64,000 nucleotides of DNA from Trebonia sp050013875 (GCA_050013875.1 JBEKEK010000023.1:59661-123660), one strand, 5' to 3'. Numbered from the stretch's first letter, positions 41,468 through 51,868 are shown. Numbers and translations are program-made. Notes: generated by a model from the sequence alone, not told the origin.

Positions 41468-42190
41468 TTGGCGGGACTTTTCGTTCCGCTGGAGCGGTTC
41501 GGCACGCACCCGGTCCAGGTCGTCCACGAGTGGAACACCGCCGTGCACGTCCAGGACAACGAATCCGACCCGAAGAAACGCGCGTTCACCAAGGACGAGC
41601 TGCAGCGTTCTTCAAGCACTGCGACAACGAGGTCGCGCGGATCAGGGCGTTCGGCCGCAAGGGCTGGCTGCCCGCGTTCCGCGACGCCATGCTGTTCAAG
41701 ACGGCCTACGCCTACGGGTTGCGGCGCAACGAGACGCGGATGCTGGAAGCGGCCGACTTCGGCCGCAACCCGCACGGGGAGGAGTTGGGCGAGTTCGGGC
41801 TGTGCCGGGTCCGGTTCGGCAAGGCCAAGAAGGGGTCGCCGCCGAAGCGACGCAGCGTGCTGACCGTGTTCGGCTGGACCCCGGAAATCCTGGAAGAGTG
41901 GTTCACCGAGGCCGCCCGCTGTTCGGCACCGACGGCAACCCGGCCGCCTGGCCCTCCGAACGCGGGCCGCGGGTCGGCTGCCAGCGCCTCGACTCCCGGT
42001 TCATCGCCTGCCGGCAGGCCCTCGGCCCGGACGACGGGCTGGATTTCCATTCCGTAAGACGCTCCTACCTCACCCATCTCATTGAGGGAGGGAGGGTGGG
42101 ACCCGAGATTCGTCCAGGAGCAGGTCGGATGGCGCCCGCCCACGCGTGCCGGCTCAACGGAGGGGCCGGAAGAATTCTCTTATGTCGGCA
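41468..42190 (+). pseudogene. Tyrosine recombinase/phage-type integrase, multiply frameshifted
   Basis: At least four frame segments spell one integrase: LERFGTHPVQVVHEWN... KKRAFTKDELQ; then FFKHCDNEVARIRAFGRKGW, FRDAMLFKTAYAYGLRRNET (first catalytic Arg region), VRFGKAKKGSPPKRRSVLTV; then GLDFHSVRRSYLTHLIE (HxxR box); then WDPRFVQEQVGW and SYVGNE. The second half of the active site (HxxR) is visible, but shifts near 41610, 41925 and 42090 mean no product. It marks former mobile DNA. Its end overlaps the stop of the epoxide hydrolase gene. Confidence 0.82.
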
Positions 42191-43296
42191 ACGAGGAGGC
42201 AGGGTGCTTCCATGGCGGCGAAGTGCCCGCCGCGGTCGAACTCGGACCAGTGCACGATGTTGTGCTGGGACTCAGCGATGCTCCTGATGGTGATGTCCAT
42301 GGGAAAGACCGCGACCCCGGTGGGGACCGCGGACCGTTCGCTTGGCTGTCCCCAGCTTTTGGCGCCTTCGTAGTAGAGGCGGGCGGAGGATCCTGCCGTC
42401 GCGGTCAGCCAGTAGATGCTGACATCGGTGAGGAGGCGGTCGCGGTCAACGGCGTCCTCGGGGAGCCCGGCGGCGGGGTCGGTCCATTCCTTGAACTTCT
42501 CGACGATCCAGGCGAGCTGACCGGCGGGGGAGTCGGTAAGCGCGTAGGCGAGCGTCTGGGGGCGGGTGGACTGGATGCTGGCATAGCCGGCCATCTCGTC
42601 CTGCCAGCGCTGCATGAGCTTCAGCCGTCCCTGATCGGCGTCGCTCAGGTCGTCGAGCCCTCCGGAGGGAAAGGTCAGCAGGTTGTTGACATGGATGCCG
42701 GCGAGGTGCTCCGGGTCGATCCGGCCCAGCTCGGGGGAGACGAGCGCGCCGGTGTCACCGCCTTGGGCGCCGTAGCGCTCGTACCCGAGCCGCCTCATCA
42801 GCTCCGCCCAGGCGCGGGCGACACGGACCGTGTTCCAGCCGGTCTCGTGCGTGGGGCCGGAGAATCCGAAGCCGGGGATCGAGGGGGCGATGACATGGAA
42901 GGCGTCGGCCGGGTCGCCGCCGTGGGCGGCCGGGTCGGCAAGCGGGCCGATGATGTCGAGGAACTCGGCGATCGAACCGGGCCAGCCGTGGGTGATGAGC
43001 AGCGGGAGCGCCTCGGGCTCCGGGGACCGGACGTGGAGAAAGTGGACGTTCTGGCTGTCGATGACGGTCGTGAACTGGGCAAACTCGTTCAGGTCGGCCT
43101 CCTGGCCGCGCCAGTCGTAGGCGCTGGCCCAGTACTCGGCGAGGCCCTTCAGGTAGTCCAGCGGGACGCCCAGGTCCCAGCCCACGCCGGGCAGCTCGTC
43201 GGGCCACCGGGTGCGCCCCAGGCGGTCTCGGAGGTCATCGAGGGCGCCCTGCGGGATGTCGATGCGGTAGGGGCTGATCTTGCTGTCGTGGGCCAT
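42154..43296 (-). CDS. Epoxide hydrolase (N-terminal EHN type)
   Basis: 380 aa from ATG 43296; TACCGT 7 nt upstream suggests a leaderless transcript. The EHN segment (PYRIDIPQGALDDLRDRLGRTRWPDELPGVGWDLGVPLDYLK) is followed by LLITHGWPGSIAEF (oxyanion), YGAQGGDTGALVSP with nucleophile Asp181, and FDRGGHFAAMEAP with the catalytic His. Relatives open epoxides to diols. It is divergent from a WYL regulator with a perfect 21-bp palindrome between them. The 3' end (YEG...EFFRPLR) is complete, though it overlaps the dead integrase. Confidence 0.9.
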   Translation of the reverse strand: MAHDSKISPYRIDIPQGALDDLRDRLGRTRWPDELPGVGWDLGVPLDYLKGLAEYWASAYDWRGQEADLNEFAQFTTVIDSQNVHFLHVRSPEPEALPLLITHGWPGSIAEFLDIIGPLADPAAHGGDPADAFHVIAPSIPGFGFSGPTHETGWNTVRVARAWAELMRRLGYERYGAQGGDTGALVSPELGRIDPEHLAGIHVNNLLTFPSGGLDDLSDADQGRLKLMQRWQDEMAGYASIQSTRPQTLAYALTDSPAGQLAWIVEKFKEWTDPAAGLPEDAVDRDRLLTDVSIYWLTATAGSSARLYYEGAKSWGQPSERSAVPTGVAVFPMDITIRSIAESQHNIVHWSEFDRGGHFAAMEAPCLLVADIREFFRPLR

Positions 43297-43317
43297 GAAC
43301 AACACGGTAGCAGTGAT

Positions 43318-43338
43318 CTAGGAACGATTCGTTCCTAG
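43318..43338. promoter_or_regulatory. Perfect 21-bp palindrome in a divergent promoter
   Basis: CTAGGAACGA, centre T, TCGTTCCTAG. It sits at the -35 position of both genes: the epoxide hydrolase -10 (TACCGT, 43304-43309) on one side and the regulator -10 (TAATCT, 43347-43352) on the other. A single dimer bound here would control both. The adjacent WYL protein is the obvious binder. Confidence 0.75.
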
Positions 43339-43346
43339 TTTCGTGT

Positions 43347-43352
43347 TAATCT
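43347..43352 (+). promoter_or_regulatory. -10 box of a leaderless transcript
   Basis: TAATCT ends 5 nt before GTG 43358, which fixes the start of the WYL regulator. Confidence 0.5.
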
Positions 43353-43357
43353 GAGCT

Positions 43358-44344
43358 GTGCTCGAAACTTCGGCTCGCCTGCTCCGCCTTTTGTCGTTGT
43401 TCCAGAGCCGGCGCGACTGGACCGGCCCCGAACTCGCCGAGCGTCTCGGGGTCACCACCCGGACGGTGCGCAACGACGTCGAGCGGCTGCGCCAGCTGGG
43501 CTATCAGGTCGACGGAACCGAAGGGGCGGCGGGCGGCTACCGGCTCGGGCCGAGCGCCGTCATCCCGCCCCTGCTACTCGACGACGACGAGGCGGTCGCC
43601 GTGGCGCTCGGGTTGCGCAGCGCGGCCGGCGGCTCGGTCGGCGGGATCGAAGAAGCGTCGGTCCGCGCCCTGGCGAAGATGCAGCAACTGCTTCCCGTCC
43701 CGCTCCGGCGACGCGTGAGCGCGCTTGAGGCATTTTCCGTGCACGCGCCCGCCTTCGGTCCGACCGTCGACGCCGACATGCTCACGACACTCGCCAGTGC
43801 CTGCCGAGACCAGGAACAGACACGGATCGGCTACCGACGTCACGACGGCACCGAGAGCAGCCGCGACATCGAGCCCCACCGGCTCGTCAATGCCGGACGA
43901 CGCTGGTACCTAGTCGCCTGGGATACCGGCCGAGACGCGTGGCGCACCTTCAGGGTCGACCGGATCCGCCTGCAGCCAAACCATGCCGGGCGCCGATTCG
44001 CCCAGCGCCAGCTCCCCGACGACGACCCTGCGGCCTACGTCATCAGGGGCGTCAGCACGTCGTGGCCTTACCAGGCCACAGTCATCGCTCAAGCGAACGC
44101 CGAGACCATCCTCACCCGGCTACCGCAGCAACTCGTCATCGAGCCGGTTGACGAGGACAGCTGCCGGGTTGAGCTCAGTGCAGATACTCCTCAGGTGCTC
44201 GCCGCGTGGCTGGGAATGCTGGGCGCCGACTTCGACATCGAGAATCCGGAACGACATCCGGAGCTCGTCGAGCACCTCAGGCAAATAGGCGAAAGATACC
44301 GACGCGCCGCCGGAGTGCCGGGGGATCCAGGCGTCAAAGTTTAG
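43358..44344 (+). CDS. HTH-WYL transcriptional regulator (YafY/PafBC-like)
   Basis: 328 aa. LLRLLSLFQSRRDWTGPELAERLGVTTRTVRNDVERLRQLGYQV (about 7-50) is an HTH_11 domain with a wing (GTEGAAGGYRLG). The WYL domain follows (TRIGYRRHDGTESSRDIEPHRLVNAGRRWYLVAWDTGRDAWRTFRVDRI), where the motif appears as WYL, and a WCX extension ends HLRQIGERYRRAAG. WYL domains sense nucleic-acid-like or small ligands. It is expected to repress or activate the divergent epoxide hydrolase and itself through the palindrome at 43318-43338. Confidence 0.9.
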   Translation: MLETSARLLRLLSLFQSRRDWTGPELAERLGVTTRTVRNDVERLRQLGYQVDGTEGAAGGYRLGPSAVIPPLLLDDDEAVAVALGLRSAAGGSVGGIEEASVRALAKMQQLLPVPLRRRVSALEAFSVHAPAFGPTVDADMLTTLASACRDQEQTRIGYRRHDGTESSRDIEPHRLVNAGRRWYLVAWDTGRDAWRTFRVDRIRLQPNHAGRRFAQRQLPDDDPAAYVIRGVSTSWPYQATVIAQANAETILTRLPQQLVIEPVDEDSCRVELSADTPQVLAAWLGMLGADFDIENPERHPELVEHLRQIGERYRRAAGVPGDPGVKV

Positions 44345-44569
44345 CTCGCCGATCGGGCACCCGGCAGCCTCGGCGAGGTCGTATGAGGCATCGACGACCG
44401 CAACGTCTGCCCCCTGACCGGGCCGTCCTCCGCGCATCCGGCCACCGCCAGTTCCCTCATAGCGCCGCCCACTGCTACCACAACGTTCCCGGACGATCTC
44501 TACGCTACTTTGCCCCTGGCCGGCGCAGGAAGCGGAGGCGCGCCGACTGACGGACGGCGACATGCCCGT

Positions 44570-45499
44570 TTAGCCTCGGAGGCGCTGCAGGCAGTCGTCC
44601 AGACCCTGCAGGCCGCGGTTGACGAGCTCTTGGTCTGCGAACTCTTCCGCACCCAGCAGGCCCAGAAGAGCGTAGGTATCGACTGCGTAGGCGGCGATGA
44701 GCCGGTCGTCGAGCGGCTCGCCGTCGGCATAGGTCTCGAGCAGGTCCCGCGTCAGGGTGCCGTACGCGGCCATCCGGCCGAGTTCGGCCGCCGGATCGCC
44801 GAGTGTGCAGTTCGACAGGTCGAGCACGGCTACAAGGTCATCGCCTTGGAAGCACAGGTTTTCTGGCCGGAGATCCATGTGTGTCAGGCGGAGGTCCCGC
44901 AGGCCCGCGCGCTCGCCGATTACCACCTGGGCACGGGAAAGCAGCTCGTCTGACGTCGGGTACCCGACGCGTTCGGCCAGCGCCGACACCCGCGTCCGCA
45001 CCCGCTCGAGCATCGCCTCCGGAGCCGTCTGCCGGCCGATCGCGGCCTCCAGTTCGGGGGTCCCGGCGATGGCGTGTACCCGCCGCAGCACCCGGCCGAG
45101 CGCGGCCAGGGCGGGCGGCGAGAGACTTGCCCGGTCATCGTGGTCGACGCGCCCGAACATCATCCACGAGTGGCCACCGGTTCCCGACGCGCGTCCCCAT
45201 CCGAGCAGCGGAGCAACCGGGACGCCTTGGCGCTCCAGAAGCCCGTGCACAAATGCCTCCCGCTCCACGACGTCCCCGAAGTCGACCGTGCCGTCATAGA
45301 CCGAGGTCGTGACCTCGCGCAGCGGGACGCGGAGAATCCGCTCGGTCGCCCCGCCCGGAGGCACAACACGCAACGCGAAGAAGTCCGCTCCACGTCGCCA
45401 CGGGAGGATCCGCGACCCAGGCGGGAACTGGCCCGCCAGCTCACGCTCGAGCGCCCGGGCCAGGCTGGGCTCGTCCGGAACCTCCAGACTTCTCAGCAT
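44570..45499 (-). CDS. Aminoglycoside-phosphotransferase-family (APH) kinase
   Basis: 309 aa from ATG 45499 (GGAGATGGGAAG upstream). EREAFVHGLLERQGVPVAPLLGWG is the end of the N-lobe, LRLTHMDLRPENLCFQGDDLVAVLDLSNCTLGDPAAELGRMA contains the catalytic loop HxDxxxxN (HMDLRPEN) and the metal-binding Asp of LDLSN, which replaces the more common DFG/DWE. The family phosphorylates small molecules, antibiotics or amino-sugars. Nothing adjacent shows the substrate. Family length is usual; no membrane segment. Confidence 0.82.
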   Translation of the reverse strand: MLRSLEVPDEPSLARALERELAGQFPPGSRILPWRRGADFFALRVVPPGGATERILRVPLREVTTSVYDGTVDFGDVVEREAFVHGLLERQGVPVAPLLGWGRASGTGGHSWMMFGRVDHDDRASLSPPALAALGRVLRRVHAIAGTPELEAAIGRQTAPEAMLERVRTRVSALAERVGYPTSDELLSRAQVVIGERAGLRDLRLTHMDLRPENLCFQGDDLVAVLDLSNCTLGDPAAELGRMAAYGTLTRDLLETYADGEPLDDRLIAAYAVDTYALLGLLGAEEFADQELVNRGLQGLDDCLQRLRG

Positions 45500-45591
45500 C
45501 GTCTTCCCATCTCCGATCGCCTCCAGACTCCACGGTCTTTGCGGCTGATCCTGCCTCGACGCCAGGCCACCTGAACCGGGAGACTGACGGC

Positions 45592-46455
45592 ATGAGCGCC
45601 CCATCCAGCGTTGGCCAGCCTGCGTCCAGCCGCAACTGGGGCTACTCACGGGGCTGGCGGCTGTTCTCGGTGATCATCCTGCGCCTGCTGCTGCGGCTGC
45701 TGATAAGCCACCAGTGGCAGGGCAAGGAGAACTTCCCGGGGACGGGCGGGGTCATCCTGGCCCCGAACCACCTGTCCTACGCCGACTGGCCCACGATCGC
45801 CCTGTTCAGCGACGCCTACGGACACAGGTACCCGGTGTTCATGATTAAATCGGCGGTGTTCGAGGTCAAGGTACTCGGGCCGCTCCTGCGTAAGCTCGGC
45901 CAGCTGCCCGTCTACCGCGGGCGCGGCGACGCCGGCCTGGTGCTCGGGCAGGCCGAGCAGGCGCTTCGGGGCGGCGCCTGCGTGATCGTGTACCCGGAGG
46001 GCACCGCCACCCGCGACCCTGACCTGTGGCCGATGGCGGGCCACAGCGGCGCGGCGCGGCTGGCGCTGACCACCGGCGCGCCGGTGATCCCGGTCGCGCA
46101 CTGGGGTGCGCAGGACATCCTCCCCTACGGCAGCAAGCGGCCCCGCCTGCTCCCGCGCAAGACCGTGCGGATGGCCGCCGGGCCGCCGGTGGACCTGTCC
46201 AGGTACGCGGGCCAGCGGCTGGGCGCGAGCACGCTGCGGGCCGCCACCGCCGACATCATGGCCGACATCACCGCGCTGCTGGCCGGGCTCAGGCAGCAGA
46301 CGCCGCCCGCAGTACCCTACGACCCCGCCGCAGGGGGCGAGATTCCCTCGGCCCGAACGAGCAGTGGTACCCAGGCGACGCCCGGTGCGACAACTCAGGG
46401 GGAAGTGGAGCCTGGGGGAGCGCCGCCGCCTGTGGCGCCCGCTGGCCAGGCATGA
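45592..46455 (+). CDS. plsC: 1-acyl-sn-glycerol-3-phosphate acyltransferase (PlsC-like)
   Basis: 287 aa. A membrane-associated start (WRLFSVIILRLLLRLLISHQW) is followed by APNHLSYADWPTIAL (HxxxxD catalytic box, here NHLSYAD), KLGQLPVYRGRGDAG (substrate phosphate site), VIVYPEGTATRDPD (PEGT) and APVIPVAHWGAQ. The enzyme would place the second acyl chain in phosphatidate synthesis at the membrane. The C-terminal 50 residues are Pro/Thr/Gly-rich and disordered. In many actinomycetes gpsA follows directly; here only MRVAVMTLGS, overlapping the stop by ATGA, recalls its start. Confidence 0.87.
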   Translation: MSAPSSVGQPASSRNWGYSRGWRLFSVIILRLLLRLLISHQWQGKENFPGTGGVILAPNHLSYADWPTIALFSDAYGHRYPVFMIKSAVFEVKVLGPLLRKLGQLPVYRGRGDAGLVLGQAEQALRGGACVIVYPEGTATRDPDLWPMAGHSGAARLALTTGAPVIPVAHWGAQDILPYGSKRPRLLPRKTVRMAAGPPVDLSRYAGQRLGASTLRAATADIMADITALLAGLRQQTPPAVPYDPAAGGEIPSARTSSGTQATPGATTQGEVEPGGAPPPVAPAGQA

Positions 46456-46673
46456 GGGTGGCAGTGATGACGCTCGGATCGCATCGGAGGAGCCAACTAC
46501 CAGTCACAGCGACCGCGACGCCCCATCGAACCGCGGTGACAGATTGCCTGGCCAGGTCGCCATAGAAACGCTCCGCCGTCGCCGGGTCGCCGGTGCCGAT
46601 CTCGGGGACCGCGCACGAAGGGCCGGCGCACGAGGGCCGGCCCAGGAAGGCCGTCAGCTGACCAGGACGCTCC

Positions 46674-46679
46674 TAGACT
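46674..46679 (+). promoter_or_regulatory. -10 box of a leaderless transcript
   Basis: TAGACT ends 6 nt before GTG 46686, with no Shine-Dalgarno, and decides the start of the BTAD regulator. Confidence 0.5.
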
Positions 46680-46685
46680 GAACGG

Positions 46686-49600
46686 GTGAGCATCGCCTTG
46701 ACCCTGCTAGAGGACGTGCGCTGGCGGGGGATCCGGGTCGCGGGCGACCGTCCGCAGGCGCTGCTTGCGGCGCTCGCGGGCCGGGCCGGCCACGCGGTCG
46801 GGCCGGGCGAGCTGATCGAGCTCGTCTGGGGTGACGAGGCCCCAAGCAACGGCATGAAGAGCCTGCAGGTGCTGGTGTCGCGGGTGCGCAGTGCCTGCGG
46901 CGGCGACGCGATCGTCCGTGACGGTGCCGGCTACCGGCTGGGCGCCGCGCCCGACGAGGTGGACAGCGCCAGGCTGGCCGCCCTGGTCAGGGCGGCGGCC
47001 GCCGCACTCGACCGGGACGCGGCGCGGGCCGCTGAGCTGGCGCGGGAAGCGCTGGCGCTGGCCGGCGGGCTGACCGGGGTGAGCGATGAGGAGGCCGGGC
47101 CGCTGGCCGAGGTCCGCCGGGCCGCCGCCGCGGACGCGGTGGCCGCGCGCGTGACCTTGGCGCGGGCCGCCAGCCGGATGGGGGCGCACGCGGACGCGCT
47201 CCCCGCCCTTGAGCTGGCCCAGGCGGAGTCTGCCCATGACGAGCCGCTGCTGGCCGACCTGCTGCGCAGCGAGGCCGCCGTCCGCGGCCCGGCGGTGGCG
47301 CTCGAGCGCTTCGAGGGCTACCGGCGCGAACTGCGTGACCGGCTCGGCGCGGATCCCGGCGAGGCGCTGCAGCGGGCCCACCGCGGTCTGCTGGCACTCG
47401 ACCACCCGGTGCGCCGCGGCGTCCGGTACGACGCGACCGAGCTGATCGGCCGGGACCGCGACCTGGACCGGCTGCGGGCGCTGCTGGCCAGTGCGCGGGT
47501 GGTGTCCATCGTCGGGGCGGGCGGCCTTGGCAAGACCCGGCTGGCGCACGTGCTGGCCCGGGAGGCGACCCAGCCGGTGGTCCATTTCGTCGAGCTGGCC
47601 GGCGTGACCGACGCCGGGGACGTCGCGGTGGAGGTCGGGTCGGTGCTCGGGGTACGCGACTCGGTCAGCGGGCGCCGGACGCTGACGGCGCAGCAGCGGG
47701 CGGACATCAGGTCACGCATCGCCCAGCGCCTCGGCCAGGCGCCCGGCCTGCTGGTGCTCGACAACTGCGAGCACCTGATCGAGGCGGCGGCCGAGCTCAC
47801 CGCGTTCCTCATCGCGGCCACGCCCGACCTGCGGATCCTCACCACCAGCCGCGCGCCGCTGGCGATCGCGGCCGAGCGCGTCTACCTGCTGGGCGAGCTC
47901 GGCAGGGCGGACGCGGCCGAGCTGTTCAAGGAGCGGGCGGTCGCCGCCCGGCCGGATGTGCGGCTGACCGCGGAGGTGGTCGCGAACATCGTCAGCCGGC
48001 TTGACGGCCTGCCGCTGGCGATCGAACTGGCCGCCGCCAAGGTGCGCGTCATGTCCGTCGAGGAGATCGACCGGCGGCTTGAGGACCGGTTCGCGCTGCT
48101 GCGCGGCGGCGACCGGAGCGCGCCCGACCGGCACCGGGCGCTGCTCACGGTCATCGAGTGGTCGTGGAACCTGCTTGAGGTGGCCGGGCAGCGGGCGCTG
48201 GGCCGGCTGGCGCTGTTCCACGACGGATTCACGCTGGCGGCGGCCGAGACGGTGCTCGCCGCGGATGCCTTCGACGCCATTCGCGGCCTGGTCGACCAGT
48301 CGCTGCTGACGGTCATGGAAACCCCGGCCGGGGTGCGCTACCGGATGCTGGAGACGGTGCGTGAGTTCGGGCGGCTGCGGCTCGCCCAGGCCGGCCAGGA
48401 GGCCGCGGCACGGGCCGCCCAGCGCCGCTGGGCCGTCGGCTATGCGAACGCCCAGCAGGCCCGGATAAGCGGCGCGAGTCAGTTCGCGGCCATCGACGCC
48501 CTCGCGGCCGAGGAAACCAACCTGGCCGACGAGTTGCGCGGCGCGATGGCGGACGGTGACCGGGGGTCCCTCGCTCAGCTGCTCGCCGTGCTCGGCGTGT
48601 TCTGGACGATCCGCGGCGAGCACTTTCGCGTGCTCATCCTGGCCGGGGCGGTCGCCGCCGCGCTGAGCGACTGGCAGCCGCCGCCGGAGCTCGCGGACGC
48701 GACCCGCGCCACGGTCGCGGTCACGTTGAACACCGCGCTGATGACCGGCGGCGCGAGCAGCGGCCCGCTGTTCGCCCGGCTCCGCCAGCTTGGCCCCGGT
48801 CCGGGCAGCAACCCGTACGTGGCCGGGCTCGCCCAGGTGCTGCTGGCAGCCGATCCCGCCGGTCCCGCCAGTCTCGAGGCGTCACTTGACCGCGTTGAAC
48901 GCCTCACCGGCGACGCCGACCGTCACCTGGCCGCCGCCGCCAGCCAATGGCTCAGCCATGAGCGGGAGAACGCCGGGGATCCGGTCGGTGCGGCTAAAGC
49001 CGCCGAGCGGGCGCTGGCGCTCGCGCGTGACGAGGATGGCCCGTGGGCGCGGGCGATGGCGCATACCCAGCTCGCGCAGCTGGCCATGAACCTGGGTGAC
49101 CGCAACGCCGCGGCCGAGTACGCCCGGGCCGGGCTGCCGGTGATGCGGCGACTGGGGGCGGGTGATGACGCGATCCAGCTGCAGGTGCTGCTCGTGCTGT
49201 GCGCGATCGCGGACGGGCGGCTGGCGGACGCGGCCGACGAGCTCGAGCGGGTGGAACGGACCGACGACGCCACCGTGACCTTCGGCGGACTCGCCTTCCA
49301 GCAGATCTGCCGGGCCGAACTCCTGCTCGCGGCCGGTGATTTCGGTGCCGGGCTGGCTCTCTACCGCGAGAGCGCGGCGCGGATGCGCGAGTTCGAGTTC
49401 CCCGGCCTCGTCGCGACCGGGCAGGAACCATGGACCCTGTTCGGCGACGGGATGGCGCTGGCCGCGCACGCCCAGTACGCCTCGGGCAGCGACGACAAGG
49501 CGCAGGGGCAGGCGCTGTTCTGCACCGCCCGTGACGGCGCACTGAAGGTGTTCGGCCAGGAAAACCCGCACCTGGACTACCCCGCCGCGGGCCTGCTGCT

Positions 49601-49850
49601 CTACTCTCTTGGCGCGTGGAGCCTGCTCAAGCGGGTCGCTCCCGCGCAGGACGCGCTGCGGCTGCTGGCGCTGGCTGACCGGTTCGCCTACGGCCGGGCC
49701 AACCCCACGATGGGGTGGGAGCGGATCCTGGCTCCGGCCCAGGAAGCGGCGCCCGGCCTGCTCCCCAGGCTGCAGGCGCAGTACCGGGAATGCCCGCTGC
49801 CCGGCCTGGTGGAGGAGGCCAGGCAAGCGGTGCAGCGGCTTACCTGCTGA
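46686..49850 (+). CDS. BTAD/NB-ARC transcriptional regulator (AfsR/SARP-like)
   Basis: 1054 aa. Residues about 1-90 are an OmpR-type winged helix (PQALLAALAGRAGHAVGPGELIELVWG; LQVLVSRVRSA), about 95-240 a bacterial transcriptional activator domain, about 270-560 an ATPase with Walker A GAGGLGKTRLA and Walker B LLVLDNCEH, then RILTTSR and GLPLAIELAA of the NB-ARC type. The C-terminal 450 residues are TPR-like helices. Such proteins activate secondary-metabolism or exporter genes upon ATP binding. Convergent neighbours downstream encode a DrrAB-type exporter, which may be a target. The start is set by the leaderless -10 box. Confidence 0.9.
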   Translation: MSIALTLLEDVRWRGIRVAGDRPQALLAALAGRAGHAVGPGELIELVWGDEAPSNGMKSLQVLVSRVRSACGGDAIVRDGAGYRLGAAPDEVDSARLAALVRAAAAALDRDAARAAELAREALALAGGLTGVSDEEAGPLAEVRRAAAADAVAARVTLARAASRMGAHADALPALELAQAESAHDEPLLADLLRSEAAVRGPAVALERFEGYRRELRDRLGADPGEALQRAHRGLLALDHPVRRGVRYDATELIGRDRDLDRLRALLASARVVSIVGAGGLGKTRLAHVLAREATQPVVHFVELAGVTDAGDVAVEVGSVLGVRDSVSGRRTLTAQQRADIRSRIAQRLGQAPGLLVLDNCEHLIEAAAELTAFLIAATPDLRILTTSRAPLAIAAERVYLLGELGRADAAELFKERAVAARPDVRLTAEVVANIVSRLDGLPLAIELAAAKVRVMSVEEIDRRLEDRFALLRGGDRSAPDRHRALLTVIEWSWNLLEVAGQRALGRLALFHDGFTLAAAETVLAADAFDAIRGLVDQSLLTVMETPAGVRYRMLETVREFGRLRLAQAGQEAAARAAQRRWAVGYANAQQARISGASQFAAIDALAAEETNLADELRGAMADGDRGSLAQLLAVLGVFWTIRGEHFRVLILAGAVAAALSDWQPPPELADATRATVAVTLNTALMTGGASSGPLFARLRQLGPGPGSNPYVAGLAQVLLAADPAGPASLEASLDRVERLTGDADRHLAAAASQWLSHERENAGDPVGAAKAAERALALARDEDGPWARAMAHTQLAQLAMNLGDRNAAAEYARAGLPVMRRLGAGDDAIQLQVLLVLCAIADGRLADAADELERVERTDDATVTFGGLAFQQICRAELLLAAGDFGAGLALYRESAARMREFEFPGLVATGQEPWTLFGDGMALAAHAQYASGSDDKAQGQALFCTARDGALKVFGQENPHLDYPAAGLLLYSLGAWSLLKRVAPAQDALRLLALADRFAYGRANPTMGWERILAPAQEAAPGLLPRLQAQYRECPLPGLVEEARQAVQRLTC

Positions 49851-49880
49851 GGGTTCGCGGGTCCCGCAAATCCGGCCGCT

Positions 49881-49925
49881 AGATGTGCCACCGCTACATA
49901 TGCCGCCGTTACATGTGCCGCCGGT
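49881..49925. repeat. Three 15-bp tandem copies of a gene end including its stop codon
   Basis: AGATGTGCCACCGCT, ACATATGCCGCCGTT and ACATGTGCCGCCGGT follow each other without gap. Read on the minus strand they are RRHM-stop (TAA), RRHM-stop (TAG) and RWHI-stop (TAG). The first is the true end of the ABC permease gene; the next two repeat it beyond the stop in the same frame. Confidence 0.8.
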
Positions 49926-50765
49926 AGCTGCGCACCGACAGCGGCGCGAAGATCGCGATAACCGCCAGGCAGGCCACCACTGTCCAGCCCACATCGGCGC
50001 CGACGGTCCCCTGGTTGGCCAGCTCACGGCTGGCCGACACCAGGTACGAAACCGGGTTGACCTTGACGAAGGCCTGCAGCCAGCCGGGCAGCGACGTGAT
50101 CTGGACGAACGCGTTGGATAGGAAGGTCAGCGGGAACAAGATCATCATCGATGTGCCCTGCACCGCCCGGGCGCTCTTGGCGATCGTCCCGATGAAGGTA
50201 AAGATCCAGGCCAGCGCCCAGCCGGCGAAAATGGCGAGCATGATCGCGCCGAGCACGCCAAGCGCGCCGCCGCCGGGCCGGTAGCCGATGAGCACCCCGG
50301 TCAGGAACGTCAGGCTGGCCGCGATCAGATAACGCACCAGGTCCGCCACCATCGGCCCGGCCAGCGGGGCGATCCGGGCCATCGGCAGCGCCTTGAACCG
50401 GTCGAAGACGCCCTTCTCCATGTCCTCGCGCAGCGTTACGCCGGTGGCCATGCACGTCGTCAGGACGGTCTGGGCGACGATGCCGGGAATCAGCAGCGGC
50501 AGGTAAGTGCTCACATGGCCGGCGATCGCGCCGCCGAAGATGAAGGCGAACATCGCCGTGAACAGCAGCGGCTGAAGCGTCACATCGAAGAACTGCTCCG
50601 GGTTGCGCCGCATCTTCTTCAGCGCCCGCCAGGCCATGATCAGCGTCTGGCTGATGGTCTCGGCGATGCCGGTGCGCGGGCGGGTGCGGGCGACCACCGC
50701 GCTGATGTCGAGAACTTGCCGCGGTGCGCGGCTGCCGGACGCGGTAGCGCCCGCGATCATGGTGC

Positions 50766-50769
<4 letters not shown>
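49909..50769 (-). CDS. ABC-2 type exporter permease (DrrB-like)
   Basis: 286 aa. About 6 membrane segments (PLLFTAMFAFIFGGAIAG; LLIPGIVAQTVLTTCMATGV; LVRYLIAASLTFLTGVLIGY; LGVLGAIMLAIFAGWALAWIFT; MMILFPLTFLSNAFV; WTVVACLAVIAIFAPL) with the cytoplasmic loop REDMEKGVFDRFKALPMARIAPLAGPM, the coupling segment of DrrB/NodJ-like permeases. Start ATG 50769 overlaps the ATPase stop by 4 bases, so the pair is translated together. It likely exports a drug or secondary metabolite. Confidence 0.9.
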
Positions 50770-51755
<986 letters not shown>

Positions 51756-51868
51756 CTCATCGCTCTCCGGTTAGGAAGTTGGACACGATGAGAAGCTATT
51801 CGGTCGCGGCTTCACGGCGGCTACACCGCGGCTACACGGGTTACCCCCCGGATGGGGGCGGCTAAGTC

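Noticed and set aside
44345..44563. Minus-strand frame with GADVAVVDASYDLAEAAGCP
   Set aside because: It looks partly protein-like but has no start site or recognised family, and most of the frame is antisense to the WYL gene.
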